Source: G963669295 sp963669295 (GTDB lineage Bacteria; Bacteroidota; Bacteroidia; Flavobacteriales_D; CALLUQ01). Taken from it: a DNA stretch of 64,000 bases. The notes under the pieces are model-generated. The model saw only the letters and a list, made by a program, of their open reading frames with translations, made no database searches and was not told the origin of the DNA. Where the stretch lies: contig OY769938.1 in NCBI GenBank assembly GCA_963669295.1, positions 5,456,001 through 5,520,000 on the forward strand. The letters run 5' to 3'. Each line of letters begins with the position of its first letter. The stretch's first letter is position 1. Made by a program: the position numbers and the translations under genes. Below, piece after piece: positions 9,765 through 17,882 of this stretch.

Positions 9765-11591
9765 TTATCCTATTGCACTTATTTCTTTTTCGAGCACTGC
9801 TTGCAAGGTGTGAATCTCTTTATAGTATCCTTCTTGCGTTACCAACTGCTCGTGGGTACCTTCCTGCACCACTTTACCTGCATCAATCACCAAAATTCGA
9901 TCAGCCTGTTGAATGGAGGTAATGCGATGAGAGATGATAATCGTGGTTTTTTGGTGCATGTACTCTTCCAATGCTTTGAAGATGGCATGCTCAGTTTGTG
10001 TATCTACCGCTGACGTAACATCATCCAATACCAATACATCGGGCACCGACAGTAAGGTACGAGCCAAAGCTACCCGTTGTTTTTGTCCTCCCGACAAGGT
10101 TACTCCCTTCTCTCCTACCACTGTTTCATATCCATTTACCAACACCTCTTTAAAGCGATCTACCTGTGCTGCGGCAGCAGCTTGCTCAATGGCTGCACCG
10201 TCGGCTTCGGTGTTGATGTAGGCCATGTTTTCTTTTACGGTGGTAGAAAACAAAAACGGCTTTTGCATCACCACCCCTACTGCTTTTCGCAAATAGGGTT
10301 TGGCAAAGGCTTCGATGGGCTCATCATCAATGGTAATGCTTCCTGTATCGGGAGCATACAACCTGGTAAGCAGGTGAATAATGGTTGACTTCCCTGCTCC
10401 AGTTGCTCCTACCAGCGCTACTTTTTCGCCCGGGTTGATGCGGAACGAAATACCATTCAATACTTGCTCTTCGCCATAAGCAAAATGCACATTATGGAAT
10501 GTAATAGCTCCCTTGATGGGTACAGTACGTTCGGTACCTTCATCTGCTTCAATCGGTGCATTCAATATTTCTGAGATGCGATTCATGGCTACTACTGCCA
10601 TACCCATTTGCGAAAGCACACGTGCCGCCTGACGCATGGGCCAGCTTACCATCCAGATATAGGCATAAAAGCTTACCAGTTGCCCCAGCGTTAACTCACC
10701 AATAATGGCAAAATAGCCTCCAGCCAACACTGAAATAATAAACTGCCCAAATACCAACAAGTCGGAAATAGGCCAAAAGTGAACGTGGAGGTCAACATGT
10801 TTCAACCCAATGTTGAGTTTCCGTTTGTTTTGTGCATCGAACTGTTCTTTTTCGTACTCCTCATTGGCAAAAGCCTGTACCAACCGTATGCCATTGAGGT
10901 TTTCCTGTACCATATTGTTCAATTTGTCGGCCTCGGCTTCATGTGCTTCCCACACCTTCTTTTCTTTTTTAAAGAAGATATAGCTCATGATGAGAATAAT
11001 AGGCATCAACGCCACTGCAATTAGTGCAAACTTCCAGCTTACTATGGCCATCATAGTGAAGGAAAAAATAAAGATGGCCGTTAGGCGAATCACCTCCACG
11101 ATTTGGTTGAGCACAAACGCCCTGATAGTGCTAATATCGCCTGTACATCGCTGAATGAGCTCGCCCCTGGTAATTTTATTGAAATGGCTAAGTGGCAGGT
11201 GTTGAATGTGCCAAAACAATCTGTCGCGCAACCGTTTCATAGCTTTTTCGGTGCTCGTGGCAGTAAGTGCATTGGCACCTAAAAAGAACCCTCCACGTAA
11301 TACAGCAATGCCAATGTATATTAACCCCAGGCAAATGAGTACCCAGCCCAGGTTGTTCATATTTACAGCAGGTAATAGCCATTGAAATGCCCTTGAAATG
11401 GCATCGGCACCAAACTGCCCTTCGCTACCACCACTTTGCGAAAAGGCCACTACATTATCTACAGCCACCTGCAGTACCTTTGGCTCAAGTGTACGAATAA
11501 GTACTGCCATCAACAGCAATAGCGATGAACTGATGTAGTGCCACTTCCATGGCCCTAAAATGTTGATGAGTTGTTGTATATGCTTGTTCAT
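9765..11591 (-). CDS. ABC exporter half-transporter (MdlA-like subunit, degenerate Walker B)
   Basis: 608 residues with an N-terminal six-helix exporter domain and C-terminal ATPase. Walker A is GATGAGKST, the signature is the canonical LSGGQKQR, and the H-loop is IIISHRITSI, but Walker B reads VLVLDDVTSAVD: the catalytic Glu is Asp. This is the usual state of the degenerate-site subunit in heterodimeric exporters, where its Walker motifs pair with the imperfect signature of the partner (here LSIGE in the downstream gene). It is the first gene of the two-gene operon. ATG start at 11591. Confidence 0.93.
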   Translation of the reverse strand: MNKHIQQLINILGPWKWHYISSSLLLLMAVLIRTLEPKVLQVAVDNVVAFSQSGGSEGQFGADAISRAFQWLLPAVNMNNLGWVLICLGLIYIGIAVLRGGFFLGANALTATSTEKAMKRLRDRLFWHIQHLPLSHFNKITRGELIQRCTGDISTIRAFVLNQIVEVIRLTAIFIFSFTMMAIVSWKFALIAVALMPIILIMSYIFFKKEKKVWEAHEAEADKLNNMVQENLNGIRLVQAFANEEYEKEQFDAQNKRKLNIGLKHVDLHVHFWPISDLLVFGQFIISVLAGGYFAIIGELTLGQLVSFYAYIWMVSWPMRQAARVLSQMGMAVVAMNRISEILNAPIEADEGTERTVPIKGAITFHNVHFAYGEEQVLNGISFRINPGEKVALVGATGAGKSTIIHLLTRLYAPDTGSITIDDEPIEAFAKPYLRKAVGVVMQKPFLFSTTVKENMAYINTEADGAAIEQAAAAAQVDRFKEVLVNGYETVVGEKGVTLSGGQKQRVALARTLLSVPDVLVLDDVTSAVDTQTEHAIFKALEEYMHQKTTIIISHRITSIQQADRILVIDAGKVVQEGTHEQLVTQEGYYKEIHTLQAVLEKEISAIG

Positions 11592-11640
11592 TGTAATTTC
11601 AACTAAGGATTATACTTCACGATTTTCTAACATGGGGCAC

Positions 11641-11677
11641 AAAAAAAACCGCCCCGACTGTTGCAGTCGGGGCGGTT
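11641..11677 (-). terminator. Strong Rho-independent terminator
   Basis: A perfect 14 bp stem (AACCGCCCCGACTG / CAGTCGGGGCGGTT) with a 3-base loop; on the minus strand the stem is followed by eight T residues, on the plus strand by only four. It sits 50 bases upstream of the ABC operon start and 23 bases downstream of a 32-codon minus-strand ORF, so something is transcribed leftward from above 11.7 kb and ends here. Confidence 0.93.
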
Positions 11678-11699
11678 TTAATGCTATTTGATACTAACA

Positions 11700-11798
11700 T
11701 CAATCCAACCAGCGCCACGGCTGCGTTTTCTTGCTCACACGATCGGAGCCCACATAGGTAGGCAACAATTTGGTGCTGATGTTAGACATATAATTCAT
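11700..11798 (-). CDS. Candidate 32-residue small protein (or small RNA) with its own terminator
   Basis: On the minus strand an ATG at 11798 opens a 32-codon ORF ending KKTQPWRWLD, with TGA at 11702-11700 and a strong terminator 23 bases later. An in-frame TAG lies eight codons upstream, so it is not the tail of a long gene. A second ATG is at codon 4. The peptide is basic with a Trp-rich C-terminus and shows no signal peptide. The 8 bp repeat CTAACATC / GATGTTAG (11778-11785 and 11694-11701 on the complementary strands) flanks most of the ORF and could pair in the RNA, so a structured non-coding RNA is an alternative. I do not recognise a family. Confidence 0.45.
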   Translation of the reverse strand: MNYMSNISTKLLPTYVGSDRVSKKTQPWRWLD

Positions 11799-12071
11799 GT
11801 TTTCAGAATCCTTGATGAGCTACAAAACTAGCCAATGATTTTTTGTTTTCAAAATACAGTCGCGAATTTGGGTGCCTGTTTTGCCTCCTCTTACGTAGTA
11901 AGAGAAAAATTAAATGCAACAACGAAAACCCATTATAATAGCATACATGGTTAAACAAGAATGCTTGTTTTTTTGCATAATAACTACCAACCCCTCATTC
12001 ATATCCACCAACCACAAACCAGGAATTACCAACCCCTAAGTTCCCTTCGTTGAGGATTCGAGAACTTAAAA

Positions 12072-12099
12072 TTGAGCGTATTTTGGTATTGTAAATTTG
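12072..12099 (+). promoter_or_regulatory. Candidate Bacteroidota promoter
   Basis: TTG at 12072-12074, a 17-base spacer and TAAATTTG at 12092-12099 match the TTG-N17-23-TAnnTTTG pattern of Flavobacterium/Bacteroides housekeeping promoters. Transcription would begin a few bases downstream, almost at the TTG codon suggested for the next ORF, so if the promoter is real either the ORF starts further in or the mRNA is leaderless. The stretch 11820-12070 between the small ORF and this element holds no other gene I can support. Confidence 0.4.
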
Positions 12100-12104
12100 A
12101 TGCC

Positions 12105-12332
12105 TTGAACACAAAAAAACTTATCGCAAAATCAATTACTTATGGGTTCATAAGCTTAGTAGTGATGTATTTTTTACTTGGATTGAATAGTGTATTGAAT
12201 GAAGACGGTAGTTTTTTTGATGAGTTGCTAAAACATAGCTATTGGCACCCCATTCGCAGTTGGTTCGCCTTTAGCGTCTTGAGCTTTTTTTGGCAGTATT
12301 CCAATAGGTCTAAATACAGAAGCAATTATTGA
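12105..12332 (+). CDS. Small two-helix membrane protein, unknown function
   Basis: About 75 residues if started at the TTG at 12105; the frame is open from 12072 but no good ATG exists near the N-terminus. Two hydrophobic segments are visible, ITYGFISLVVMYFLLGL and RSWFAFSVLSFFWQY, separated by an acidic loop containing NEDGSFFDELL and ending in a short polar, basic tail. Small basic N-terminus (NTKKLIAKS) suggests an inner-membrane protein. I do not recognise it as a named family. The absence of an ATG and the position of the promoter-like element leave the start, and to some degree the gene, uncertain. Confidence 0.45.
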   Translation: MNTKKLIAKSITYGFISLVVMYFLLGLNSVLNEDGSFFDELLKHSYWHPIRSWFAFSVLSFFWQYSNRSKYRSNY

Positions 12333-12468
12333 AAAGGAATCGCTTACTCCCATTGAGTTTACTTCATACAATCTCCGTGCTTTAGTATACTCGCACATAT
12401 AAGTTGTTTTCACTCTTTACCACAATGGGGCAAAAATCGTATTTTAGTTGCTCAACAATTTCATTTGT

Positions 12469-12849
12469 ATGGGCTGGCGTGTACAAGTATATTTAACCGT
12501 TACAAGAACCAATGCTGAGGCTTCGGGACAAGTTGTTAGTACATTTCTTAAGACCAAAAAACACCACGAACCTTTTACCCCTACACATCGACGTATGATT
12601 ATTGGCCATCTTATGAAACACGGGTGCAGAATGACGCGTAATGATGAAACAAAACAGCTTTTTGAACACAAAGAGCTTATGGGCATTAAAATATACCTCA
12701 CCGCTGGAGAACTCCGTTTCCGGGGTGCAAAAAATGCTCTTCCAAAGGCTTCTCTCATTGCTGAAGAATTTGGTTACCTGCCTGAATTTGAAAATGAATT
12801 CAGCGTATTTGACTTAGAAAACGAAGAATGGCAACACGAACTAATGTAG
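12469..12849 (+). CDS. Hypothetical cytoplasmic protein
   Basis: 126 residues from ATG 12469 (a TTG seven codons upstream is also in frame). No signal peptide or membrane segment; composition is mixed with a basic middle (TPTHRRMIIGHLMKHGCRM) and an acidic tail (FENEFSVFDLENEEWQHE). I do not recognise the family. Its last 22 bases overlap the next ORF, which argues for a cotranscribed, translationally coupled pair. The codon use resembles that of neighbouring genes and no competing long ORF is persuasive, so I judge it real but unassigned. Confidence 0.6.
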   Translation: MGWRVQVYLTVTRTNAEASGQVVSTFLKTKKHHEPFTPTHRRMIIGHLMKHGCRMTRNDETKQLFEHKELMGIKIYLTAGELRFRGAKNALPKASLIAEEFGYLPEFENEFSVFDLENEEWQHELM

Positions 12850-13220
12850 TGAAAATCTGGAGCAGCATGGCTGTATTTATTGTGCTAATAGGTTGTGAAA
12901 ACAATACTGACGGTTCTGAACACCATGTGGCTAACGATACTATAGCTACTACTACTGAGCTGAACATTATTCCCACGTTTCAATTTTATGGCGAGTTGCT
13001 GCCTGAAGACCTGGAGGTAAGCGATTCACTTACCCTACCTTACGGCTTCAAAGTAGAGCAAGTGGCAGGGTGTGACGTTACCAATGCACTGGTAAAGGAG
13101 GTTAAAGTGCACAACATTCATGCTGTTGCAATGATGAAGGAAAGGCATGGTAACGATTGGCGTCAGCAATTTGAAACAGCTACCGGCAAGAGCTTACAGT
13201 ATTTTATTATTGTAGATTAA
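12828..13220 (+). CDS. Small lipoprotein, unknown function
   Basis: 130 residues from ATG 12828. The N-terminus has a hydrophobic segment and a lipobox, VFIVLIGC with the lipidated Cys followed by ENN, so the mature protein should be a membrane-attached lipoprotein. A GTG at 12849, at the stop of the upstream gene, gives an equally good signal peptide and is an alternative start. The mature part carries one Cys in VEQVAGCDVT and ends HGNDWRQQFETATGKSLQYF. No family recognised. It ends 3 bases from the convergent kinase-like gene. Confidence 0.65.
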   Translation: MATRTNVVKIWSSMAVFIVLIGCENNTDGSEHHVANDTIATTTELNIIPTFQFYGELLPEDLEVSDSLTLPYGFKVEQVAGCDVTNALVKEVKVHNIHAVAMMKERHGNDWRQQFETATGKSLQYFIIVD

Positions 13221-13223
13221 AGA

Positions 13224-14063
13224 CTATTCTTCTGTATGAAACAATACCAACCCGGCAATAGGAGTTTCAATAACTTTGCCCAGGGTTACTCCTCTATCGT
13301 TTGCTACATGACGCAAGATATTTCCGTAATAATAGCCTACTGACCCTACCACATGTAAAGGCAATTGCTGATACGCAGCATATTTGCAAATATGGTGGTC
13401 GAAGAATTTGTGGAACGAATCCGACACAATTTTTGCAGCAAAAGGATGTTGGATAGTTTGAAACACAAATTTACTGAACGAAGCCAGGTAACGATTAGGG
13501 TAAGGTTCTTTATACACCTGGTGTAGTATTTCACCCAAATTGGTGTTGAAGCGTTTGTTAAAACTGGCTGCTAAGTCTTTGGGCAATTCATTGTTGAGGT
13601 AGTACTTAATAAGCTTTTTGCCAATGTGTGTGCCACTACCCTCATCGCCCAATACAAACCCCAACGAAGGCATATTGTTAACGATTTTCTTTCCATCATA
13701 ATGGCACGAATTGGAACCCGTGCCCAGGATCGCTGCAATGCCAGGGCTATGACCACACAACGCTCGTGCCGCTCCTAACAAATCGTGATGTACCTCAATA
13801 GTAGCCTTGATGAATACCCTACGCAATGCTCGATCAATGATGTTGATTTTATCAGGAGTAGAGCACCCTGAACCGTAGAAGCATATTTGATCTACAGCTT
13901 GCACATCTACCACTTGCTTCAACCCTGTTAATACTTCTATTACCGAATTGGTATCATGAAAATAGGGGTTGAGCCCGATGGTTTGGTGCTGGCTAATTTC
14001 GCCATTATTACCCACCAGCCGCCAATCGGTTTTGGTAGAGCCACTATCTGCAATCAACCTCAT
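13224..14063 (-). CDS. BadF/BadG/BcrA/BcrD-type ATPase, N-acetylglucosamine kinase-like
   Basis: 279 residues with the actin-like ATPase (ASKHA) fold. The phosphate-1 motif is MRLIADSGSTKTDWRLV at the N-terminus, the phosphate-2 motif is IAAILGTGSNSC near residue 115, and FVLGDEGSGTHIGKKLI follows, as in the eukaryotic-type N-acetylglucosamine kinase family. Bacteroidota homologues of this length are usually annotated as N-acetylglucosamine kinase and would phosphorylate amino sugars recovered from peptidoglycan or glycans. The substrate is inferred from the family only. ATG at 14063. Confidence 0.82.
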   Translation of the reverse strand: MRLIADSGSTKTDWRLVGNNGEISQHQTIGLNPYFHDTNSVIEVLTGLKQVVDVQAVDQICFYGSGCSTPDKINIIDRALRRVFIKATIEVHHDLLGAARALCGHSPGIAAILGTGSNSCHYDGKKIVNNMPSLGFVLGDEGSGTHIGKKLIKYYLNNELPKDLAASFNKRFNTNLGEILHQVYKEPYPNRYLASFSKFVFQTIQHPFAAKIVSDSFHKFFDHHICKYAAYQQLPLHVVGSVGYYYGNILRHVANDRGVTLGKVIETPIAGLVLFHTEE

Positions 14064-14278
14064 GCAGTAAAGGTAGGAAAGATGTTCGAATGGTAAATCA
14101 TTTGTATCCTTTTAAAATGGCTTCCTGTTTTTCTCTTGGAATAATGGGTAGGGAGACAAAAGGCTTTTCAGTCATAGGTTTTTAACAAAAATCACCAGGG
14201 AATGTTCCTTTAACTGCATTGTAGTGTTGAAAGAAAACACCTTCAGTTCAGCAGCAGCCCATGAAAGCTCTTTGGCAC
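14064..14278. other. Intergenic stretch between ompA-like and kinase genes; only micro-ORFs
   Basis: No supported gene. On the minus strand an open frame running out of the ompA-like gene in another register ends with TGA at 14172-14174, and an ATG overlapping it (14175) starts a 25-codon ORF ending at 14098. The two are too short to call; they are recorded because the overlap looks like coupled translation. Confidence 0.3.
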
Positions 14279-15169
14279 CTATTCTATCGCTGTAATGATA
14301 AACACCGTACGTCGGTTCTTTTGATGAGCCCTTTCTTGCTCTTTCTCACTGCTCATAGCCTTGATACGGTATGCATCAACTAGAGGGCTTGTTTCGCCAT
14401 AACCTGTCGCTTTTAAGCGATGTGCAGCAATGCTCCCCTTTCCTACAAGGTAAGCCACTACTGCTTTTGCGCGCATCTCTGCTAGCTTTGTATTGTACTT
14501 GTCGTTGCCCCGATAGTCGGTATGATTACCCACTTCTACTTGTAGTTCAGGATATAACTGTAGCCAGGCGACTACACTATCGAGATAGGCATAGCTCGTT
14601 TCCTGAATACCCACTTTTCCAAAATCGAATGCAATGCGATAGGTGGTATGCATGGCGCCTACTTTAAAAACTGTATCTGTCAACAAAAATGATGGAGGTA
14701 TTCCATAGTTAGTAGCGAGTATTTTTACTTCGGTGCGCCTGTTTTTTTGATGTGCTGCTTCTTTTTCCTGTGCTGTCGCCATAGCTTGTACCAGCGAGTC
14801 TTCAATGAGGGGTTGCAGATAACCATATCCTTTGGCGGTAACACGATCGGGGGCAATGCCCCAGCGTTCTATCAGGAAGCGTCTAACGGCATTGCCTCGC
14901 GCCTGATCGAGGCGTCGACTATACCTGGGGTTCCATCGCGCATCAAGGTGCACCCCAATTTCAATCACGAGGTTGGTGTAGTTTTGTAAAAATTGCCCCA
15001 GTGTATCTAGCGCAGCATAGCTCTCAGGGCGAATGGAAGCCTTATTATAGTCGTAAAAAACCTGGGGTTCAATGATCCAATGGTCTCCATGTTTTAGAAC
15101 GTTAGTGTCGGTTTGTGCCTCTACTAAAGCACTTAGTAACCATAGTAAAGATACTAGTAGTATCCTCAC
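14279..15169 (-). CDS. Tandem OmpA-domain protein
   Basis: 296 residues with a signal peptide (MRILLVSLLWLLSALVEAQ) and two OmpA-C-like domains, about 30-150 and 165-295. Each carries the family pattern: FDYNKASIRPESYAALDTLG and FDFGKVGIQETSYAYLDSVV as the first strand/helix, then IEIGVHLDARWNPRYSRRLD and VEVGNHTDYRGNDKYNTKLA, each followed by AKGYG or ATGYG. Such domains bind peptidoglycan diaminopimelate in the periplasm. There is no beta-barrel, so it is a soluble or peripheral protein. The start is GTG at 15169, directly after the TAG of the upstream gene, so translation is probably coupled. The first domain has Leu at the usual Thr position of the G-HTD motif (GVHLDARW). Confidence 0.85.
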   Translation of the reverse strand: MRILLVSLLWLLSALVEAQTDTNVLKHGDHWIIEPQVFYDYNKASIRPESYAALDTLGQFLQNYTNLVIEIGVHLDARWNPRYSRRLDQARGNAVRRFLIERWGIAPDRVTAKGYGYLQPLIEDSLVQAMATAQEKEAAHQKNRRTEVKILATNYGIPPSFLLTDTVFKVGAMHTTYRIAFDFGKVGIQETSYAYLDSVVAWLQLYPELQVEVGNHTDYRGNDKYNTKLAEMRAKAVVAYLVGKGSIAAHRLKATGYGETSPLVDAYRIKAMSSEKEQERAHQKNRRTVFIITAIE

Positions 15170-16909
15170 CTATTCTACCACTATTTGTTGCGTTACACTA
15201 CTCTTGTCGCTCTTCACTGTCATTAAATACACTCCAGTTGCCAATGCATCAACGTCTACTTCCAACATATTTTGGTGACGCTGTGCAAAGTAGTTGGTGC
15301 TCCAAACAATTTGCCCCATTACATTGGTGAGCTCAATGGTAAGGTGGGTACTGTTCAATAAATTGAAACGTACCACAACTTGTTCGCTGGCCGGGTTGGG
15401 AAACAATGATAATCTGGTAATGTCTTCTACCTCATCCACATTTGTGGTGCTGCCTTCAATTACCATGATCTTTTGGTTGGTACTTACATTGGTAAAACGA
15501 TCTTCAATACCGCTGGGCCAGCGCACTATTACCGAATCGATGGTGGTATTATTGCCCAGTCCAAGAATTTCTGTTCCTGAATTTTGAGCCAAATACCCAA
15601 TGCCACAATGGGTGTAGCGACTGTAGCTCATTCCATTGGCATATACATCAATCCATGCACCTACGCCATCGCGATTACTGGCAGTGCCTTGTAGTCCCAC
15701 TTTTAGCCAATTGTTGCTGCCTCCAGTGTTTTCCCACAGCTGACTGTTGAATGGCACTTTATTCAATACCACCATGTCGCAATAGCCATCATTGTTAAAA
15801 TCGCCTACAGCATTCGAATAGCTTTCTACCGTATCGGCTACCAGGCCTGCAGCAGGCTCCACGAAGTTGGCAGTACCATCATTTTGAAAGAGTTTACTGG
15901 TTTTGTTCCCAGCACCCGGCATCATCCCGCTTACATATAGGTCGAGATCGCCATCATTATCGTAATCAAAACAGTTGGTGCCCCACCCTACTTCATATAC
16001 TGCCACACCTCGTGCATCAGCCTCTTCATTGTAAGTACCATCGCCATTGTTCATGTATAAGATATGTCCCTGGGGCTTATTGCTCATATACACATCAAGA
16101 TAGCCATTGTTATCGAGATCACCCATTGCAATACCCATAGCATCCATTTGCACACCTGTCCCTGCATCACCAGTAACGTGATCGAATGTTTCATCACCCA
16201 GATTACGGAACATTTTGTTGCCTTCTTTACGGTCCATAGGTATATATAAGTCGGGCCAACCGTCGTTGTCAATCTCTAAAAAACCTGCCAACCATGGTGA
16301 GTGGTTGTAAATGGGCACATTGGCTGATACCGAAACTTCAGTAAAGGTACCATTGCCATTGCTTTTGTAAAGGTAGTTATGGTGTGGCCAGGTAAATCCA
16401 GCATAATTGGTTACGTACAAGTCTAACCAACCATCGTTATTGATGTCGGCCCAGCACACTCCATTAGTGGGCATTATATCTACCGATAGCCCAGCAGCAA
16501 CAGTAACATCGGTAAAGTTCATGTTTCCATCGTTTTGATACAGTACGTTACCATTATTAAAACTTGCTACATACAAATCTTTATCGCCATCATTATCGTA
16601 ATCTACCCAGGTGATGTGCTTTACAAAACCACTATAATGAACCAAAGGAGGATCAAGCTTTTGAAAGGTACCGTTATTGTTTTGGTAAAAATGGATGGTA
16701 TCGTTGGTATAAGTCGCCAACGTAATATCGTCCCAACCATCGTTGTTAAAATCGTAAAAGCTGGCACCGCCACCGTAAAAACCAGAACCGTATGCATGGT
16801 TAACACCTTTAGCAGCTGATACTTCATTGTACGATTGGGCTTGTGCAACAGAAACTATAGCACAAGCAACTAAGAAGGAGTATGCTCCTTTAGCGCAGGA
16901 ATGCTTCAT
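15170..16909 (-). CDS. FG-GAP/VCBS repeat protein with ASPIC/UnbV and T9SS sorting domains
   Basis: 579 residues. Signal peptide ends in VSVAQAQ. Residues ~30-400 hold a series of FG-GAP-like repeats with calcium-loop motifs such as DYDNDGDKDLYV, DINNDGWLDLYV, DIDNNDG-like variants and DFNNDGYCDMVV, the pattern of integrin-like beta-propellers. Residues ~410-480 are an ASPIC/UnbV module (NWLKVGLQGTASNRDGVGAW). The C-terminal ~80 residues begin LSLFPNPASEQVVVRF and form a type A T9SS sorting domain. Expected location is the cell surface or medium, perhaps in adhesion; that is inference. It is the first gene of a pair with the OmpA-like gene (zero-base gap). Confidence 0.9.
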   Translation of the reverse strand: MKHSCAKGAYSFLVACAIVSVAQAQSYNEVSAAKGVNHAYGSGFYGGGASFYDFNNDGWDDITLATYTNDTIHFYQNNNGTFQKLDPPLVHYSGFVKHITWVDYDNDGDKDLYVASFNNGNVLYQNDGNMNFTDVTVAAGLSVDIMPTNGVCWADINNDGWLDLYVTNYAGFTWPHHNYLYKSNGNGTFTEVSVSANVPIYNHSPWLAGFLEIDNDGWPDLYIPMDRKEGNKMFRNLGDETFDHVTGDAGTGVQMDAMGIAMGDLDNNGYLDVYMSNKPQGHILYMNNGDGTYNEEADARGVAVYEVGWGTNCFDYDNDGDLDLYVSGMMPGAGNKTSKLFQNDGTANFVEPAAGLVADTVESYSNAVGDFNNDGYCDMVVLNKVPFNSQLWENTGGSNNWLKVGLQGTASNRDGVGAWIDVYANGMSYSRYTHCGIGYLAQNSGTEILGLGNNTTIDSVIVRWPSGIEDRFTNVSTNQKIMVIEGSTTNVDEVEDITRLSLFPNPASEQVVVRFNLLNSTHLTIELTNVMGQIVWSTNYFAQRHQNMLEVDVDALATGVYLMTVKSDKSSVTQQIVVE

Positions 16910-17104
16910 GGGTATAAGCTTTAGTACGTTGTAAAGATAATATTTTTACCGAAAAATTCTCCTCCTCCCACTACACCCATCTCGTGCTCTACTTAGCTCA
17001 ACTGCAGTACTTTATTACTTAAAAAAAGTTATTAACCCCTCTGCATAGCTACCTTCTTTACCACGTAACTATAAATTAAACCAATAAGGAAGATTGAACA
17101 CTAA

Positions 17105-17791
17105 TTATGCTTGAGAAGCAAAAAGGTATTTATTGGGGCTTACCAAATTTGATTTTACAGCATACATTACAATACCAGCCGTGTTATTGATGCCTAATTT
17201 GGCCATAATATTCTTGCGGTGAGTGGTAACAGTGTGGTTGCTTAGAAACAACTTATCAGCAATTTGGTTGTTGGTATATCCTTCAGCAATATAGGTGATG
17301 ATTTCAAGTTCGCGCTGTGTAAGTGCAATAGGATCACAAGTAAACACCGTGTCATCAATGCTCTCTACGTCAATAGCTTCGGTACGGATAGTTTCCAGGA
17401 TGTTACCACAGAAGAATTTTTTTCCTGCTGCCGTTTCAATGATGGAATCTGCAATTTCTTGCTCGCAACACGATTTGGTAACATGGCTTGACACGCCCGA
17501 TCGCAATGCATTCACAATGGTAGCTGCCGACTGCTCGTTAGTGATGGCCACAAACTTAATGTCAGGATTAATTTGTATCGATTCAGGAATTACATCAATT
17601 GAGAATTCCGGAGAAGTGTAATCAATAATCACTACTTCTGCCATGGTTAACCCAACTAACTCGCGTAACTCTTGTGCATTGCCGGCTTTACCAATTACCT
17701 GGATGCCGTCAAAACTATTTAAGACACAGGCGAGTCCCTGTCTTATCAAATTGTTTTGATCTGCTACAATAACTTTTGTTACTTCCGACAC
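17105..17791 (-). CDS. NarL/LuxR-family response regulator
   Basis: 228 residues. Receiver domain about 1-125: acidic D11 after VIVA, putative phospho-acceptor Asp in VVIIDYTSPEF (about residue 57) and a Lys in VTKSC. LuxR-type helix-turn-helix about 160-220 with LTQRELEIITYIAEGYTNNQ and LFLSNHTVTTHRKNIMAKL. No kinase gene is adjacent, so it is an orphan in this window. The start is GTG at 17791; no better ATG exists. The usual second acidic residue of the pocket is replaced (VADQNN rather than DD), so phosphorylation may be atypical. Confidence 0.88.
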   Translation of the reverse strand: MSEVTKVIVADQNNLIRQGLACVLNSFDGIQVIGKAGNAQELRELVGLTMAEVVIIDYTSPEFSIDVIPESIQINPDIKFVAITNEQSAATIVNALRSGVSSHVTKSCCEQEIADSIIETAAGKKFFCGNILETIRTEAIDVESIDDTVFTCDPIALTQRELEIITYIAEGYTNNQIADKLFLSNHTVTTHRKNIMAKLGINNTAGIVMYAVKSNLVSPNKYLFASQA

Positions 17792-17882
17792 GCTTTAAAA
17801 TTATTTAGATTAATTTTAAATAAGCACTCAAAAGTAGGAACGCCAACCGACATTCCCAAATTAAACTATCAACAATTTTTTG

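Noticed and set aside
14098..14175. 25-codon minus-strand ORF overlapping the end of another short frame
   Set aside because: Too short and without supporting context to call as a gene.
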